DNA from: Fusibacter_D sp033549245
Lineage (GTDB): Bacteria > Bacillota > Clostridia > Peptostreptococcales > Acidaminobacteraceae
DNA length: 10,550 nucleotides
Assembly (NCBI GenBank): GCA_033549245.1
Contig: JAWSUW010000129.1
Coordinates: 1 to 10,550 of the forward strand
Direction: 5' to 3'
Part shown: piece after piece, positions 1 to 5,684 of the stretch
Layout of the letters: each line of letters opens with the position of its first letter
Position numbering within the stretch: the first letter of the stretch is position 1
Program-made: the position numbers and the translations under genes
The notes under the pieces: model-generated
The model's database searches: none
Seen by the model: only the letters and a program-made list of their open reading frames with translations
Told to the model about the DNA's origin: nothing

Positions 1-192
1 TTCTTTAGAACAACAGACGTAACTGGATCAATCGACTTGCCACCAGGAGTAGAAATGTGTATGCCTGGCGACAATATTGAAATGAACATCGAACTGATCG
101 CTCCAATCGCGGTAGAAGAAGGTTTAAGATTCTCTATCCGTGAAGGCGGTAGAACAGTAGGCGCTGGTTCTGTAATCAAGATCACAGACTAA
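1..192 (+). CDS. tuf: Elongation factor Tu, C-terminal fragment (5' end outside window)
   Basis: This is the last 63 codons of EF-Tu, the GTPase that delivers aminoacyl-tRNA to the ribosomal A site. The frame is open from base 1 and stops at TAA 190-192. It encodes most of domain 3, including the recognisable TTDVTGSI, LPPGVEM, MPGDN and REGGRTVGAG blocks. The GTPase domain lies upstream of the window. The residue before MPGDN is cysteine (codon 58-60), where valine is the usual residue in the family as I recall it, and the C-terminus reads SVIKITD. tuf is the last gene of the str cluster in many Firmicutes, which fits its place just before rpsJ. A terminator hairpin follows 35 nt after the stop. 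Identity is certain; the gene is partial only because of the window edge. Confidence 0.98.
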   Translation, partial: FFRTTDVTGSIDLPPGVEMCMPGDNIEMNIELIAPIAVEEGLRFSIREGGRTVGAGSVIKITD

Positions 193-203
193 TCCAATTG
201 TTT

Positions 204-230
204 CTAAAAATAAATAAAATGTTTCAAAAT
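204..230 (+). promoter_or_regulatory. A+T-rich UP-element-like tract
   Basis: The stretch upstream of the proposed rpsJ promoter is almost pure A/T with short A tracts (CTAAAAATAAATAAAATG...). It lies at about -68 to -42 from the expected start site, where the alpha-subunit C-terminal domain of RNA polymerase binds strong stable-RNA and ribosomal-protein promoters. The role is inferred from position and composition. Confidence 0.4.
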
Positions 231-258
231 AACCCCTTGTCAAAAGCAAGGGGTTATT
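228..258 (+). terminator. Intrinsic terminator hairpin after tuf
   Basis: Bases 228-239 (AATAACCCCTTG) are perfectly complementary to 247-258 (CAAGGGGTTATT), giving a 12-bp stem with a 7-nt loop (TCAAAAG). The GC-rich core is four C facing four G. The downstream tract is T/A-mixed (TTATTATATAATATT) rather than a clean T run, so termination may be only partial. The same bases carry a promoter (see 237-265). Confidence 0.8.
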
Positions 259-265
259 ATATAAT
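237..265 (+). promoter_or_regulatory. Housekeeping-sigma promoter for the S10-spc cluster, inside the tuf terminator
   Basis: TTGTCA at 237-242 matches the -35 consensus TTGACA at five of six positions. TATAAT at 260-265 is a perfect -10 box. The spacer is exactly 17 nt. Transcription would begin around G271/G272, giving a 5' leader of roughly 187 nt before the rpsJ ATG at 459. The -35 box covers the end of the 5' arm and start of the loop of the tuf terminator, and the 3' arm of the stem lies in the spacer. No better promoter is seen before rpsJ. The start site itself is inferred. Confidence 0.75.
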
Positions 266-270
266 ATTGT

Positions 271-458
271 GGTGCACTAATGCGATGAGGTGGAAAGTTA
301 CTTTGCTGTGAGAGAATTTCCGCTGAGAATTGTCCGTACATGATATGGGCGTCGAGTTTTTTTGTCCAAACGCTTATGAAACACCAGGCGCAGTGGACGA
401 TGTTCAACTTGATCGTATGATCGCAGCTCGCATACGATAAAAAAAGGAGGTTTAGCAA
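271..458 (+). promoter_or_regulatory. Structured 5' leader of the S10 transcript
   Basis: This untranslated leader has several possible stem-loops. Hairpin A pairs 290-296 with 317-323 (GTGGAAA/TTTCCGC, one wobble). Hairpin B pairs 331-338 with 344-351 around loop CATGA and is followed, five bases later, by a T7 run at 357-363. Hairpin C pairs 362-368 with 394-400, with an inner stem 371-375/386-390. Hairpin D pairs 412-419 with 431-438 (ATCGTATG/CATACGAT) and ends just before the A run and SD. Such leaders often carry autoregulation; L4 is the known regulator of S10 transcripts in E. coli. Whether L4 acts here cannot be told from sequence. I do not recognise a described RNA family. Confidence 0.5.
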
Positions 459-770
459 ATGGCTAACAAGCAAAAAATTAGAATCAGATTAAAGTCATTC
501 GATCACAAAGTGCTTGATAATACAGCACAAAAGATCGTTGAAGTGGCGAAGCAAACTGGTGCAGATGTAGCTGGTCCAATCCCGTTACCAACAAAGAAAG
601 AAATTGTAACCATTTTGAGAGCAGTACACAAGTACAAAGATTCGAGAGAGCAATTTGAGATCAGAACTCATAAGAGATTGATCGACATCTTGAATCCTGC
701 ACAAAAAACAGTTGATGCGCTTATGAAACTTGAATTGCCTGCGGGAGTAGACGTAGAAATCAAGCTCTAA
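459..770 (+). CDS. rpsJ: Small-subunit ribosomal protein S10
   Basis: S10 sits in the head of the 30S subunit and, as NusE, also joins the transcription antitermination complex with NusB. The 103-aa product has the family's usual length. It shows the N-terminal KIRIRLKSFDH strand, the PIPLPTKK loop and the signature HKYKDSREQFEIRTHKRLIDI. The ATG is preceded by AAAGGAGG with a normal spacer, and the protein starts at the expected family position. It is first in the cluster, after a leader of about 190 nt, and a 107-nt gap with hairpins separates it from rplC. Identity is certain. Confidence 0.99.
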   Translation: MANKQKIRIRLKSFDHKVLDNTAQKIVEVAKQTGADVAGPIPLPTKKEIVTILRAVHKYKDSREQFEIRTHKRLIDILNPAQKTVDALMKLELPAGVDVEIKL

Positions 771-798
771 TGCGTAAATGAGGAAAGACTAAGATTTC

Positions 799-825
799 GG
801 TTTAAATAGATAAACCTGATTTTTT
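799..825 (+). terminator. Possible attenuator hairpin between rpsJ and rplC
   Basis: GGTTTA (799-804) pairs perfectly with TAAACC (811-816) around the loop AATAGA. Three bases later comes a run of six T (820-825). The shape is that of an intrinsic terminator, but the stem is only 6 bp with two G-C pairs, so it would be leaky. It could reduce transcription of the rest of the cluster relative to rpsJ, or mark a regulated site. Function is inferred. Confidence 0.4.
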
Positions 826-830
826 AGGAT

Positions 831-846
831 GATTACTTTGGTAATC
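831..846 (+). promoter_or_regulatory. Second hairpin ahead of the rplC ribosome-binding site
   Basis: GATTAC (831-836) is complementary to GTAATC (841-846) with a four-base loop TTTG. It lies 15 nt upstream of the rplC SD (AGGAGGT, 862-868) and has no T run after it, so it is not a terminator by itself. It could act in translation control of rplC, in mRNA processing, or not at all. Confidence 0.35.
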
Positions 847-877
847 CGCTGTAAGAATATTAGGAGGTGCGAAACGC

Positions 878-1510
878 ATGGTAGGAATTATCGGTAAAAA
901 AATCGGTATGACCCAAGTTTTCAACGAAGAAGGCATCGTTACACCAGTAACTGTTGTTGAAGTGACACCTATGGTGGTCACACAAATCAAAACAGTTGAA
1001 ACTGACGGATACAATGCCATCCAAGTAGCTTCGGGTGACGTGAAGACTAAACACGTTAACAAACCTTTAAAAGGACATTTTGATAAAGCGAACGTTGCTT
1101 ACAAAAGAACTTTAAAGGAATTCAGAGTTGAGAATCCGGCAGAATTCACAGTCGGTCAGGAAATCAAAGCTGACATATTTGAAAATGGTCAAAGCATAGA
1201 TGTTACAGGAACATCTAAAGGTAAAGGAACAACAGGTCCTATTAGAAGACACAATCAATCAAGAGGCCCTGAGACACACGGTTCGAAATACCACAGAGGT
1301 GGCGGTTCAATCGGTGCAGCTTCTTATCCTGCAAGAGTTTTCAAAGGTATGCCAATGGCTGGTAGAATGGGTAACGAGCAAGTAACTGTACAAAACCTTG
1401 AAGTCATCAGAGTTGATGCTGAAAGAAATCTTTTATTAGTAAAAGGTGCAGTGCCAGGTCCTAAAACTGGTCAAGTAATAATTAGTAAAGCTGTTAAGGC
1501 AACAAAATAA
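878..1510 (+). CDS. rplC: Large-subunit ribosomal protein L3
   Basis: L3 is an early-assembly 50S protein whose long loop reaches the peptidyl transferase centre. The 210-aa product begins MVGIIGKKIGMTQVF, the classic L3 start. It has the GTSKGKG segment (111-117), HNQSRGPETHGSKYHR (125-140) and the centre-reaching loop GSIGAASYPARVFKGMPMAG (143-162), and ends with the VTVQNLEV strand. Aligned without gaps to the E. coli loop GSIGQNQTPGKVFKG, the glutamine methylated by PrmB in E. coli falls at Ser149, so that modification site is absent. The ATG has a strong SD (AGGAGGT, 862-868). The 107-nt upstream gap is the longest inside the cluster. Confidence 0.99.
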   Translation: MVGIIGKKIGMTQVFNEEGIVTPVTVVEVTPMVVTQIKTVETDGYNAIQVASGDVKTKHVNKPLKGHFDKANVAYKRTLKEFRVENPAEFTVGQEIKADIFENGQSIDVTGTSKGKGTTGPIRRHNQSRGPETHGSKYHRGGGSIGAASYPARVFKGMPMAGRMGNEQVTVQNLEVIRVDAERNLLLVKGAVPGPKTGQVIISKAVKATK

Positions 1511-1534
1511 TAGCTGACGAAAGGAGGAAGCACA

Positions 1535-2161
1535 GTGCCTAAATTAGAAGTATTAAACGTTTCTGGTCAAAAAGTGACTGAAATTGAATTAAACGAAAGT
1601 ATTTTCGGAATAGAGCCAAATGTGCCGGTTATGCATGAAGTTGTAAAAAACTACCTTGCTAACCAAAGACAAGGTACTCAATCTGCAAAAACTAGAGCAG
1701 AAGTAAGAGGCGGCGGAAGAAAGCCTTTTAGACAAAAAGGTACAGGTAATGCAAGACAAGGTACGATCAGAGCACCACATTTCGTAGGTGGTGGTGTCGT
1801 ATTTGCACCGAAGCCAAGAAGCTACAGATATACGTTGCCTAAGAAGATGAAGAGACTTGCTCTCAAATCTGCATTAAGTGCAAAAGTAAGAGAAAACGAG
1901 ATGATCATTCTTGATGAACTTACAATGGCGGCTCCAAAGACAAAAGATATGTTAAACATTTTGAACAATATCAAAGTGAACGGTAAGAAAGTATTGTTCG
2001 TAACTGGCGACGTTGAGCAAAACATCGTTAGAGCTGCAAGCAATATCACTGGCGTGAGCACAACTTTTGTGGGCCAAATCAATGTATATGAGATTTTGAA
2101 TCACGATTACTGTGTCGTAACTAAAAACGCAATTGAAAAATTCGAGGAGGTGTATGCGTAA
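1535..2161 (+). CDS. rplD: Large-subunit ribosomal protein L4
   Basis: L4 lines the nascent-peptide exit tunnel with L22 and, in E. coli, represses its own operon through the S10 leader. The 208-aa product is of normal length for Firmicutes. It has the extended tunnel loop GGGRKPFRQKGTGNARQG (59-76), followed by a Gly-rich FVGGGVVFAPKPR segment (83-95). The start is GTG (1535-1537) after AAAGGAGG; no ATG fits, and the MPKLEVLNVSG start matches the family. Its last codons contain the SD for rplW, and its TAA overlaps the rplW ATG by one base (TAATG). It is the obvious candidate ligand for the structured leader upstream of rpsJ, by analogy only. Confidence 0.99.
   Translation: MPKLEVLNVSGQKVTEIELNESIFGIEPNVPVMHEVVKNYLANQRQGTQSAKTRAEVRGGGRKPFRQKGTGNARQGTIRAPHFVGGGVVFAPKPRSYRYTLPKKMKRLALKSALSAKVRENEMIILDELTMAAPKTKDMLNILNNIKVNGKKVLFVTGDVEQNIVRAASNITGVSTTFVGQINVYEILNHDYCVVTKNAIEKFEEVYA
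2144..2151 (+). promoter_or_regulatory. rplW ribosome-binding site inside the end of rplD
   Basis: GAGGAGGT lies within the last codons of rplD, nine bases before the rplW ATG at 2161. With the TAATG stop-start overlap it predicts tight translational coupling of L4 and L23. Confidence 0.85.
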
Positions 2162-2451
2162 TGAGAACCTCTTATGATGTAATAGTTAGACCTATCGTAA
2201 CTGAGAATTCTATGATGCAAACTTCAGACAGAAAATATACATTTGAAGTCTTGAAGGACGCAAACAAAACTGAGATTAAAAAAGCTGTTCAAGAAGTATT
2301 CGGTGTAAAGGTAGAAAAAGTTTACACTATGCATGTCAAAGGAAAGCTTAAAAGACAAGGTAAACACGAAGGCTATACAAGAAGCTGGAAGAAAGCGATT
2401 GTTAAATTGACGGCAGACAGCAAAACAATCGAGTTCTTCGAAGGAATGTAA
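2161..2451 (+). CDS. rplW: Large-subunit ribosomal protein L23
   Basis: L23 sits at the tunnel exit and is the docking site for trigger factor and SRP. The 96-aa product matches the usual length. It shows VRPIVTENSM near the start (the family usually has TEKS here), then NKTEIKKAVQEVFGVKVEKVYTMHVKGK, and the C-terminal IEFFEGM. The start overlaps the rplD stop by one base, and the SD is inside rplD. The next gene, rplB, begins after 28 nt. Identity is certain. Confidence 0.98.
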   Translation: MRTSYDVIVRPIVTENSMMQTSDRKYTFEVLKDANKTEIKKAVQEVFGVKVEKVYTMHVKGKLKRQGKHEGYTRSWKKAIVKLTADSKTIEFFEGM

Positions 2452-2479
2452 TCAATAAAGACTCGAAGGAGGTATAACC

Positions 2480-3310
2480 ATGGGTATTAGAGGATTTAAA
2501 CCGACTTCACCTGCTGTAAGACAAATGACAGTGTCAACTTTTGAAGAGATCACTAAAAAGCAACCAGAAAAATCGCTTGTAGTCGCTTTGAAGAAAAATT
2601 CCGGAAGAAATAATCAAGGAAAAATCACTGTTCGTCATAGAGGTGGCGGAGCAACAAAGAAATACAGAATCATCGATTTTAAGAGACTTAAAGACAATGT
2701 CCCTGCAAAAGTAGCTGCGATCGAGTACGATCCAAATAGAAGTGCAAACATTGCTCTATTATCATATGCTGATGGCGAAAAGAGATACATCATTCATCCA
2801 CAAGGATTGAAAGTTGGCGATGTAATTATCTCTGGTGAGCAACAAGATATTAAAGTGGGTAATGCAATGCCACTTATGAATATGCCTGTTGGTACAATCG
2901 TTCACAACATCGAGATGAAGCCTGGCAAGGGCGCTCAAATGGTAAGATCAGCTGGAAACTCTGCACAACTTATGGCTAAAGAAGGCAACTATGCACTCGT
3001 GAGATTGCCATCCGGCGAGACTCGTCAAGTCAGAAAAGAATGTAGAGCTACAATCGGTCAAGTTGGAAACATCGACCATGAAAACATTTCAATCGGCAAA
3101 GCCGGTCGTAAGAGACACATGGGCATCAGACCTACAGTAAGGGGTTCCGTAATGAACCCTAACGATCACCCACACGGTGGTGGTGAAGGTAGATCACCTA
3201 TCGGTAGACCAAATCCGGTCACTCCATGGGGTAAGCCTGCACTTGGATACAAAACTAGAAAGAAAAACAAGGCATCTGATAAATATATCGTTTCTAAAAG
3301 AAAGAAATAA
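2480..3310 (+). CDS. rplB: Large-subunit ribosomal protein L2
   Basis: L2 is a primary 23S rRNA-binding protein needed for subunit joining and peptidyl transferase assembly. The 276-aa product has full family length. It shows VRHRGGGATKKYRIIDF (51-67), the OB-like middle with EYDPNRSANIALL (82-94), the SH3-like region, and MNPNDHPHGGGEGRSPIGRP (225-244). His230 matches the conserved histidine (His229 in E. coli) important for activity. The basic C-terminal tail KYIVSKRKK is typical. The ATG follows GAAGGAGG. Nothing is odd in length or frame. Confidence 0.99.
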   Translation: MGIRGFKPTSPAVRQMTVSTFEEITKKQPEKSLVVALKKNSGRNNQGKITVRHRGGGATKKYRIIDFKRLKDNVPAKVAAIEYDPNRSANIALLSYADGEKRYIIHPQGLKVGDVIISGEQQDIKVGNAMPLMNMPVGTIVHNIEMKPGKGAQMVRSAGNSAQLMAKEGNYALVRLPSGETRQVRKECRATIGQVGNIDHENISIGKAGRKRHMGIRPTVRGSVMNPNDHPHGGGEGRSPIGRPNPVTPWGKPALGYKTRKKNKASDKYIVSKRKK

Positions 3311-3340
3311 TCGGATCTATAACTGAAAGGAGGACATATC

Positions 3341-3613
3341 ATGGGAAGATCTCTTAAAAAAGGTCCATTTGTCCACAAAGGCCTATTGAGAAAAATAGAA
3401 GAAATGAACACTAGCGGCGAGAAGAAAGTTATCAAAGCTTGGTCTAGATCATCGACTATTTTCCCGCAAATGGTTGGTCACACAATCGCGGTACATGATG
3501 GTAGAAAGCACGTTCCTGTATATGTTACAGAAGACATGATTGGTCATAAGCTTGGAGAATTTGCTCCAACTAGAACATTCAGAGGTCATGCAGGCGATAA
3601 GAAGAGTAAATAA
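3341..3613 (+). CDS. rpsS: Small-subunit ribosomal protein S19
   Basis: S19 lies in the 30S head next to S13 and helps form the A-site/intersubunit-bridge region. The 90-aa product starts MGRSLKKGPFV, the family hallmark. It includes IKAWSRSSTIFPQMVGHTIAVHDGRKHVPVYVTEDMIGHKLGEFAPTRTFRGH in pieces typical of S19, and ends in a short lysine-rich tail. It is two or three residues shorter than many homologues, only at the C-terminus. The SD is AAAGGAGG, and the gaps are 30 nt upstream and 29 nt downstream. Confidence 0.98.
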   Translation: MGRSLKKGPFVHKGLLRKIEEMNTSGEKKVIKAWSRSSTIFPQMVGHTIAVHDGRKHVPVYVTEDMIGHKLGEFAPTRTFRGHAGDKKSK

Positions 3614-3642
3614 GTTCAATAATCCGAAAGGAGGTACTAAGA

Positions 3643-3978
3643 ATGCAAGCAAGAGCGGAAGCTAAGTACATTAGAATCTCTCCTCGTAAGATGAAGCCAA
3701 TCGCTAATTTGGTCAGAGGAAAAAGTGTCAAAGATGCACAAGCTATTCTAAAGTTTACACCTAGAAAAGGTGCTGAAATATTTCTGAAAGTTTTAAATTC
3801 AGCTGTAGCAAATGCTGAAAACAACCATCATATGGATGTGGATACTTTAATCGTAAAAGATATTTACGCAAATCAAGGTCCTACTATGAAAAGATGGAAT
3901 GCCGGTTCAATGGGGCGAGCAAACCCTATTTTAAGAAGAAGCAGCCACGTTGGCGTTGTTGTCGCTGAAAAAGAGTAA
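3643..3978 (+). CDS. rplV: Large-subunit ribosomal protein L22
   Basis: L22 binds all domains of 23S rRNA, and its long beta-hairpin forms part of the exit-tunnel constriction; changes there are known to affect macrolide response. The 111-aa product has normal length, with KYIRISPRKMK near the start and LNSAVANAENN at 51-61. The hairpin tip reads MKRWNAGSMGRANPILRRSSH (82-102). Many family members have a PRA-x-GRA motif here, so the AGS variant is a mild divergence. The SD is AAAGGAGG and the ATG agrees with family alignment. rpsC follows after 16 nt. Confidence 0.98.
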   Translation: MQARAEAKYIRISPRKMKPIANLVRGKSVKDAQAILKFTPRKGAEIFLKVLNSAVANAENNHHMDVDTLIVKDIYANQGPTMKRWNAGSMGRANPILRRSSHVGVVVAEKE

Positions 3979-3994
3979 AAGGAGGGTATACTGA

Positions 3995-4753
3995 ATGGGT
4001 CAAAAAGTTAGCCCACACGGACTCCGAGTCGGAGTCATCAAAGATTGGGACTCAAAATGGTATGCAAATAAAAAGAACTTCTCTGGTTTATTGATCGAAG
4101 ATTTTGAAATTCGTAAATATATTAAGAAAAGACTTTTTACTGCAGGAATCTCTAGAATATACATTGATAGAACTGCAAATGATAAAGTTCATATCAACAT
4201 TTTCACTGCTAAACCAGGAATGGTAGTAGGTAAAGGTGGAGAGAACATCAAAGTATTGAGAGAAGAACTTGAAAAAATGACTAAGAAGTCAATTCAACTC
4301 GATATCTCAGAAGTTGACAATATTGACATCGATGCACAACTTGTTGCTGAAAATGTAGCTTTTTCACTTGAGAAAAGGGTTTCATTTAGAAGAGCAATGA
4401 AGCAAGTAATCGGTAGAGCACTTAAAGCTGGTGCAGAAGGTATCAAAGTTCAGACATCAGGTCGTTTAGGTGGTGCTGAAATGGCGAGAACAGAGGGTTA
4501 CTCAGAAGGTAACGTGCCGTTATCGACACTCAGAGCAGATATTGACTATGGTTTTGCTGAAGCAGACACAACATACGGAAAAATCGGTATCAAAGTTTGG
4601 GTCAACAAAGGCGAAGTATTGCCAAGCGTTAGCGAAGAAACTAGACTTCAAAGAAAAGAAGCTAGAAAAGCAAGCGACAAGCGTCCAAGAGGCGGAAGAA
4701 CCAATGCAGGACCAAGCAAGGGACCGAGAAAGCCAAGAACCAACAACAATTAA
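3995..4753 (+). CDS. rpsC: Small-subunit ribosomal protein S3 with a long basic tail
   Basis: S3 lies at the mRNA entry channel and contributes, with S4 and S5, to helicase activity on mRNA. The product is 252 aa. It begins MGQKVSPHGLRVG, has a type-II KH domain with the GKGG motif at residues 79-82, and a C-terminal domain with SGRLGGAEMARTE (155-167) up to about residue 210. Residues 211-252 form a tail rich in Arg, Lys, Gly, Pro and Asn with no evident fold. B. subtilis S3 is near 218 aa, so this is about 30 residues longer. Codon use does not change in the tail and there is no frameshift. The SD is AAAGGAGG; rplP starts 30 nt later. Confidence 0.98.
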   Translation: MGQKVSPHGLRVGVIKDWDSKWYANKKNFSGLLIEDFEIRKYIKKRLFTAGISRIYIDRTANDKVHINIFTAKPGMVVGKGGENIKVLREELEKMTKKSIQLDISEVDNIDIDAQLVAENVAFSLEKRVSFRRAMKQVIGRALKAGAEGIKVQTSGRLGGAEMARTEGYSEGNVPLSTLRADIDYGFAEADTTYGKIGIKVWVNKGEVLPSVSEETRLQRKEARKASDKRPRGGRTNAGPSKGPRKPRTNNN

Positions 4754-4783
4754 TAAAGAGTTTTGTGAAAGGAGGCAATTACC

Positions 4784-5215
4784 ATGTTAATGCCTAAAAG
4801 AGTAAAACGCCGTAGAGTTCACAGAGGTAGAATGTCAGGTACTGCTCAAAAAGGTAACACAGTGACTTACGGAGATTACGGATTAGTCGCTATGGAACCA
4901 GTTTGGCTAACATCTAATCAAATTGAAGCAGCCAGAATTGCTATTAATAGAAGAATCAAAAGAGGCGGTAAGGTTTGGATCAAAGTATTTCCTCATAAGC
5001 CAATCACTCAAAAGCCTGCTGAAACTCGTATGGGTGCCGGTAAAGGTTCACCTGAGTATTGGGTAGCAGTAGTTAAGCCAGGTAGAGTTCTTTTTGAACT
5101 TTCTGGAGTTGATGAGGAATTAGCAAGAGAAGCTATGAGACTCGCAGCTAATAAGTTGCCAATCAAATGTAAATTCGTTAAGAAAGACGACGCTATCGAA
5201 AAGGGTGGTGAATAA
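4784..5215 (+). CDS. rplP: Large-subunit ribosomal protein L16
   Basis: L16 helps position A-site tRNA on the 50S subunit. The 143-aa product starts MLMPKRVKRRRVHRGRM, typical of the family. It has ARIAINRRIKRGGKVWIKVFP (50-70) and ETRMGAGKGSPEYWVAVVKPG (80-100). Arg82 lies where E. coli L16 carries its hydroxylated arginine (Arg81). A second ATG two codons in (MPKR) is possible, but MLMPKR is the family start and AAAGGAGG is well placed for it. rpmC starts two bases after the stop, so the two are probably coupled. Confidence 0.98.
   Translation: MLMPKRVKRRRVHRGRMSGTAQKGNTVTYGDYGLVAMEPVWLTSNQIEAARIAINRRIKRGGKVWIKVFPHKPITQKPAETRMGAGKGSPEYWVAVVKPGRVLFELSGVDEELAREAMRLAANKLPIKCKFVKKDDAIEKGGE
5203..5208 (+). 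promoter_or_regulatory. Weak rpmC ribosome-binding site inside rplP
   Basis: GGGTGG in the last codons of rplP is the only SD-like sequence ahead of the TTG start of rpmC at 5218. It lacks the GGAGG core seen elsewhere in the cluster. Together with a 2-nt gap, it suggests that rpmC is translated mainly by ribosomes finishing rplP. Confidence 0.55.
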
Positions 5216-5217
5216 AG

Positions 5218-5412
5218 TTGAAAGCAAATAAAATTAAAGAAATGACTTCACAAGAGTTGAATGACAAAGTGATTGAGTTGAAAAACGAGCTTTTCAACTT
5301 AAGATTCCAATTAGCTACAGGTCAATTGGACAATCCAATGCAAATCAAATCCATAAAAAAAGACATTGCTCGTGTTAAAACGATCTTAAGAGATAAAGAG
5401 ATCAACGCATAA
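5218..5412 (+). CDS. rpmC: Large-subunit ribosomal protein L29
   Basis: L29 is a small helical protein at the tunnel exit, next to L23. The 64-aa product is two antiparallel helices, with the signature LFNLRFQLATGQL (25-37) and a basic second helix. The start is TTG (5218-5220): the resulting MKANKIKEMTSQEL aligns with the family's N-terminus, whereas the first in-frame ATG (5242-5244) would drop the first eight residues. The SD is weak (GGGTGG) and the gap to rplP is 2 nt, so coupling is likely. rpsQ follows after 17 nt. Confidence 0.97.
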   Translation: MKANKIKEMTSQELNDKVIELKNELFNLRFQLATGQLDNPMQIKSIKKDIARVKTILRDKEINA

Positions 5413-5429
5413 GCAAAGGAGGTTACGCC

Positions 5430-5684
5430 GTGGAAAGAGGCAGAAGAAAAGTTAGAGTTGGATACGTAACCAGTGACAAAATGGATAAAACCATTGCTGT
5501 TACGGTTGAAGAATTTATTCGTCATCCACTTTACGGAAAAAGAGTCAAGAGAACAAAAAAATTCAAAGCACATGATGAGGAAAACACATGTGGTATTGGC
5601 GATAAAGTAAGAATTATGGAAACTAGACCACTTAGCAAAGACAAAAGATGGAGACTTATTGAAGTCTTAGAAAAGGCTAAGTAG
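5430..5684 (+). CDS. rpsQ: Small-subunit ribosomal protein S17
   Basis: S17 is a primary 16S rRNA-binding protein with an OB fold. The 84-aa product has the usual length. It carries KVRVGYVTSDKMDKTIAVTV (8-27), the conserved RHPLYGK loop and the signature GDKVRIMETRPLSKDKRW. The start is GTG (5430-5432) after AAAGGAGG. In E. coli this is the last gene of the S10 operon; here rplN follows after 24 nt with no terminator or promoter visible. Confidence 0.98.
   Translation: MERGRRKVRVGYVTSDKMDKTIAVTVEEFIRHPLYGKRVKRTKKFKAHDEENTCGIGDKVRIMETRPLSKDKRWRLIEVLEKAK

Noticed and set aside
340..420. Possible 26-codon leader peptide (ATG 340, stop TGA 418-420) in the rpsJ leader
   Set aside because: No SD precedes the ATG, no regulatory codon run is seen, and the bases are already accounted for by hairpins B and C. 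A short open frame here is expected by chance.
409..438. Possible promoter TTGATC (409-414) with TACGAT (433-438) just before rpsJ
   Set aside because: The spacing is 18 nt but both boxes are poor, and the start site would fall in the A run or SD, leaving no room for ribosome binding. The bases fit the hairpin 412-438 better.
240..473. Minus-strand 77-codon open frame across the tuf-rpsJ spacer
   Set aside because: It runs through the terminator, the leader hairpins and the rpsJ start, has no SD, and its translation shows no recognisable motif. The + strand signals explain the region.
829..897. Short open frame starting ATG 829 and running past the rplC start
   Set aside because: No SD, out of frame with rplC, and it reads through the rplC SD as AGG-AGG codons. 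There is no sign that it is translated.
4470..4790. Second 106-codon open frame on the + strand within rpsC
   Set aside because: It is an alternate frame of rpsC and its AGA-rich tail. The rpsC frame is conserved over the same stretch, so this is a composition artefact.
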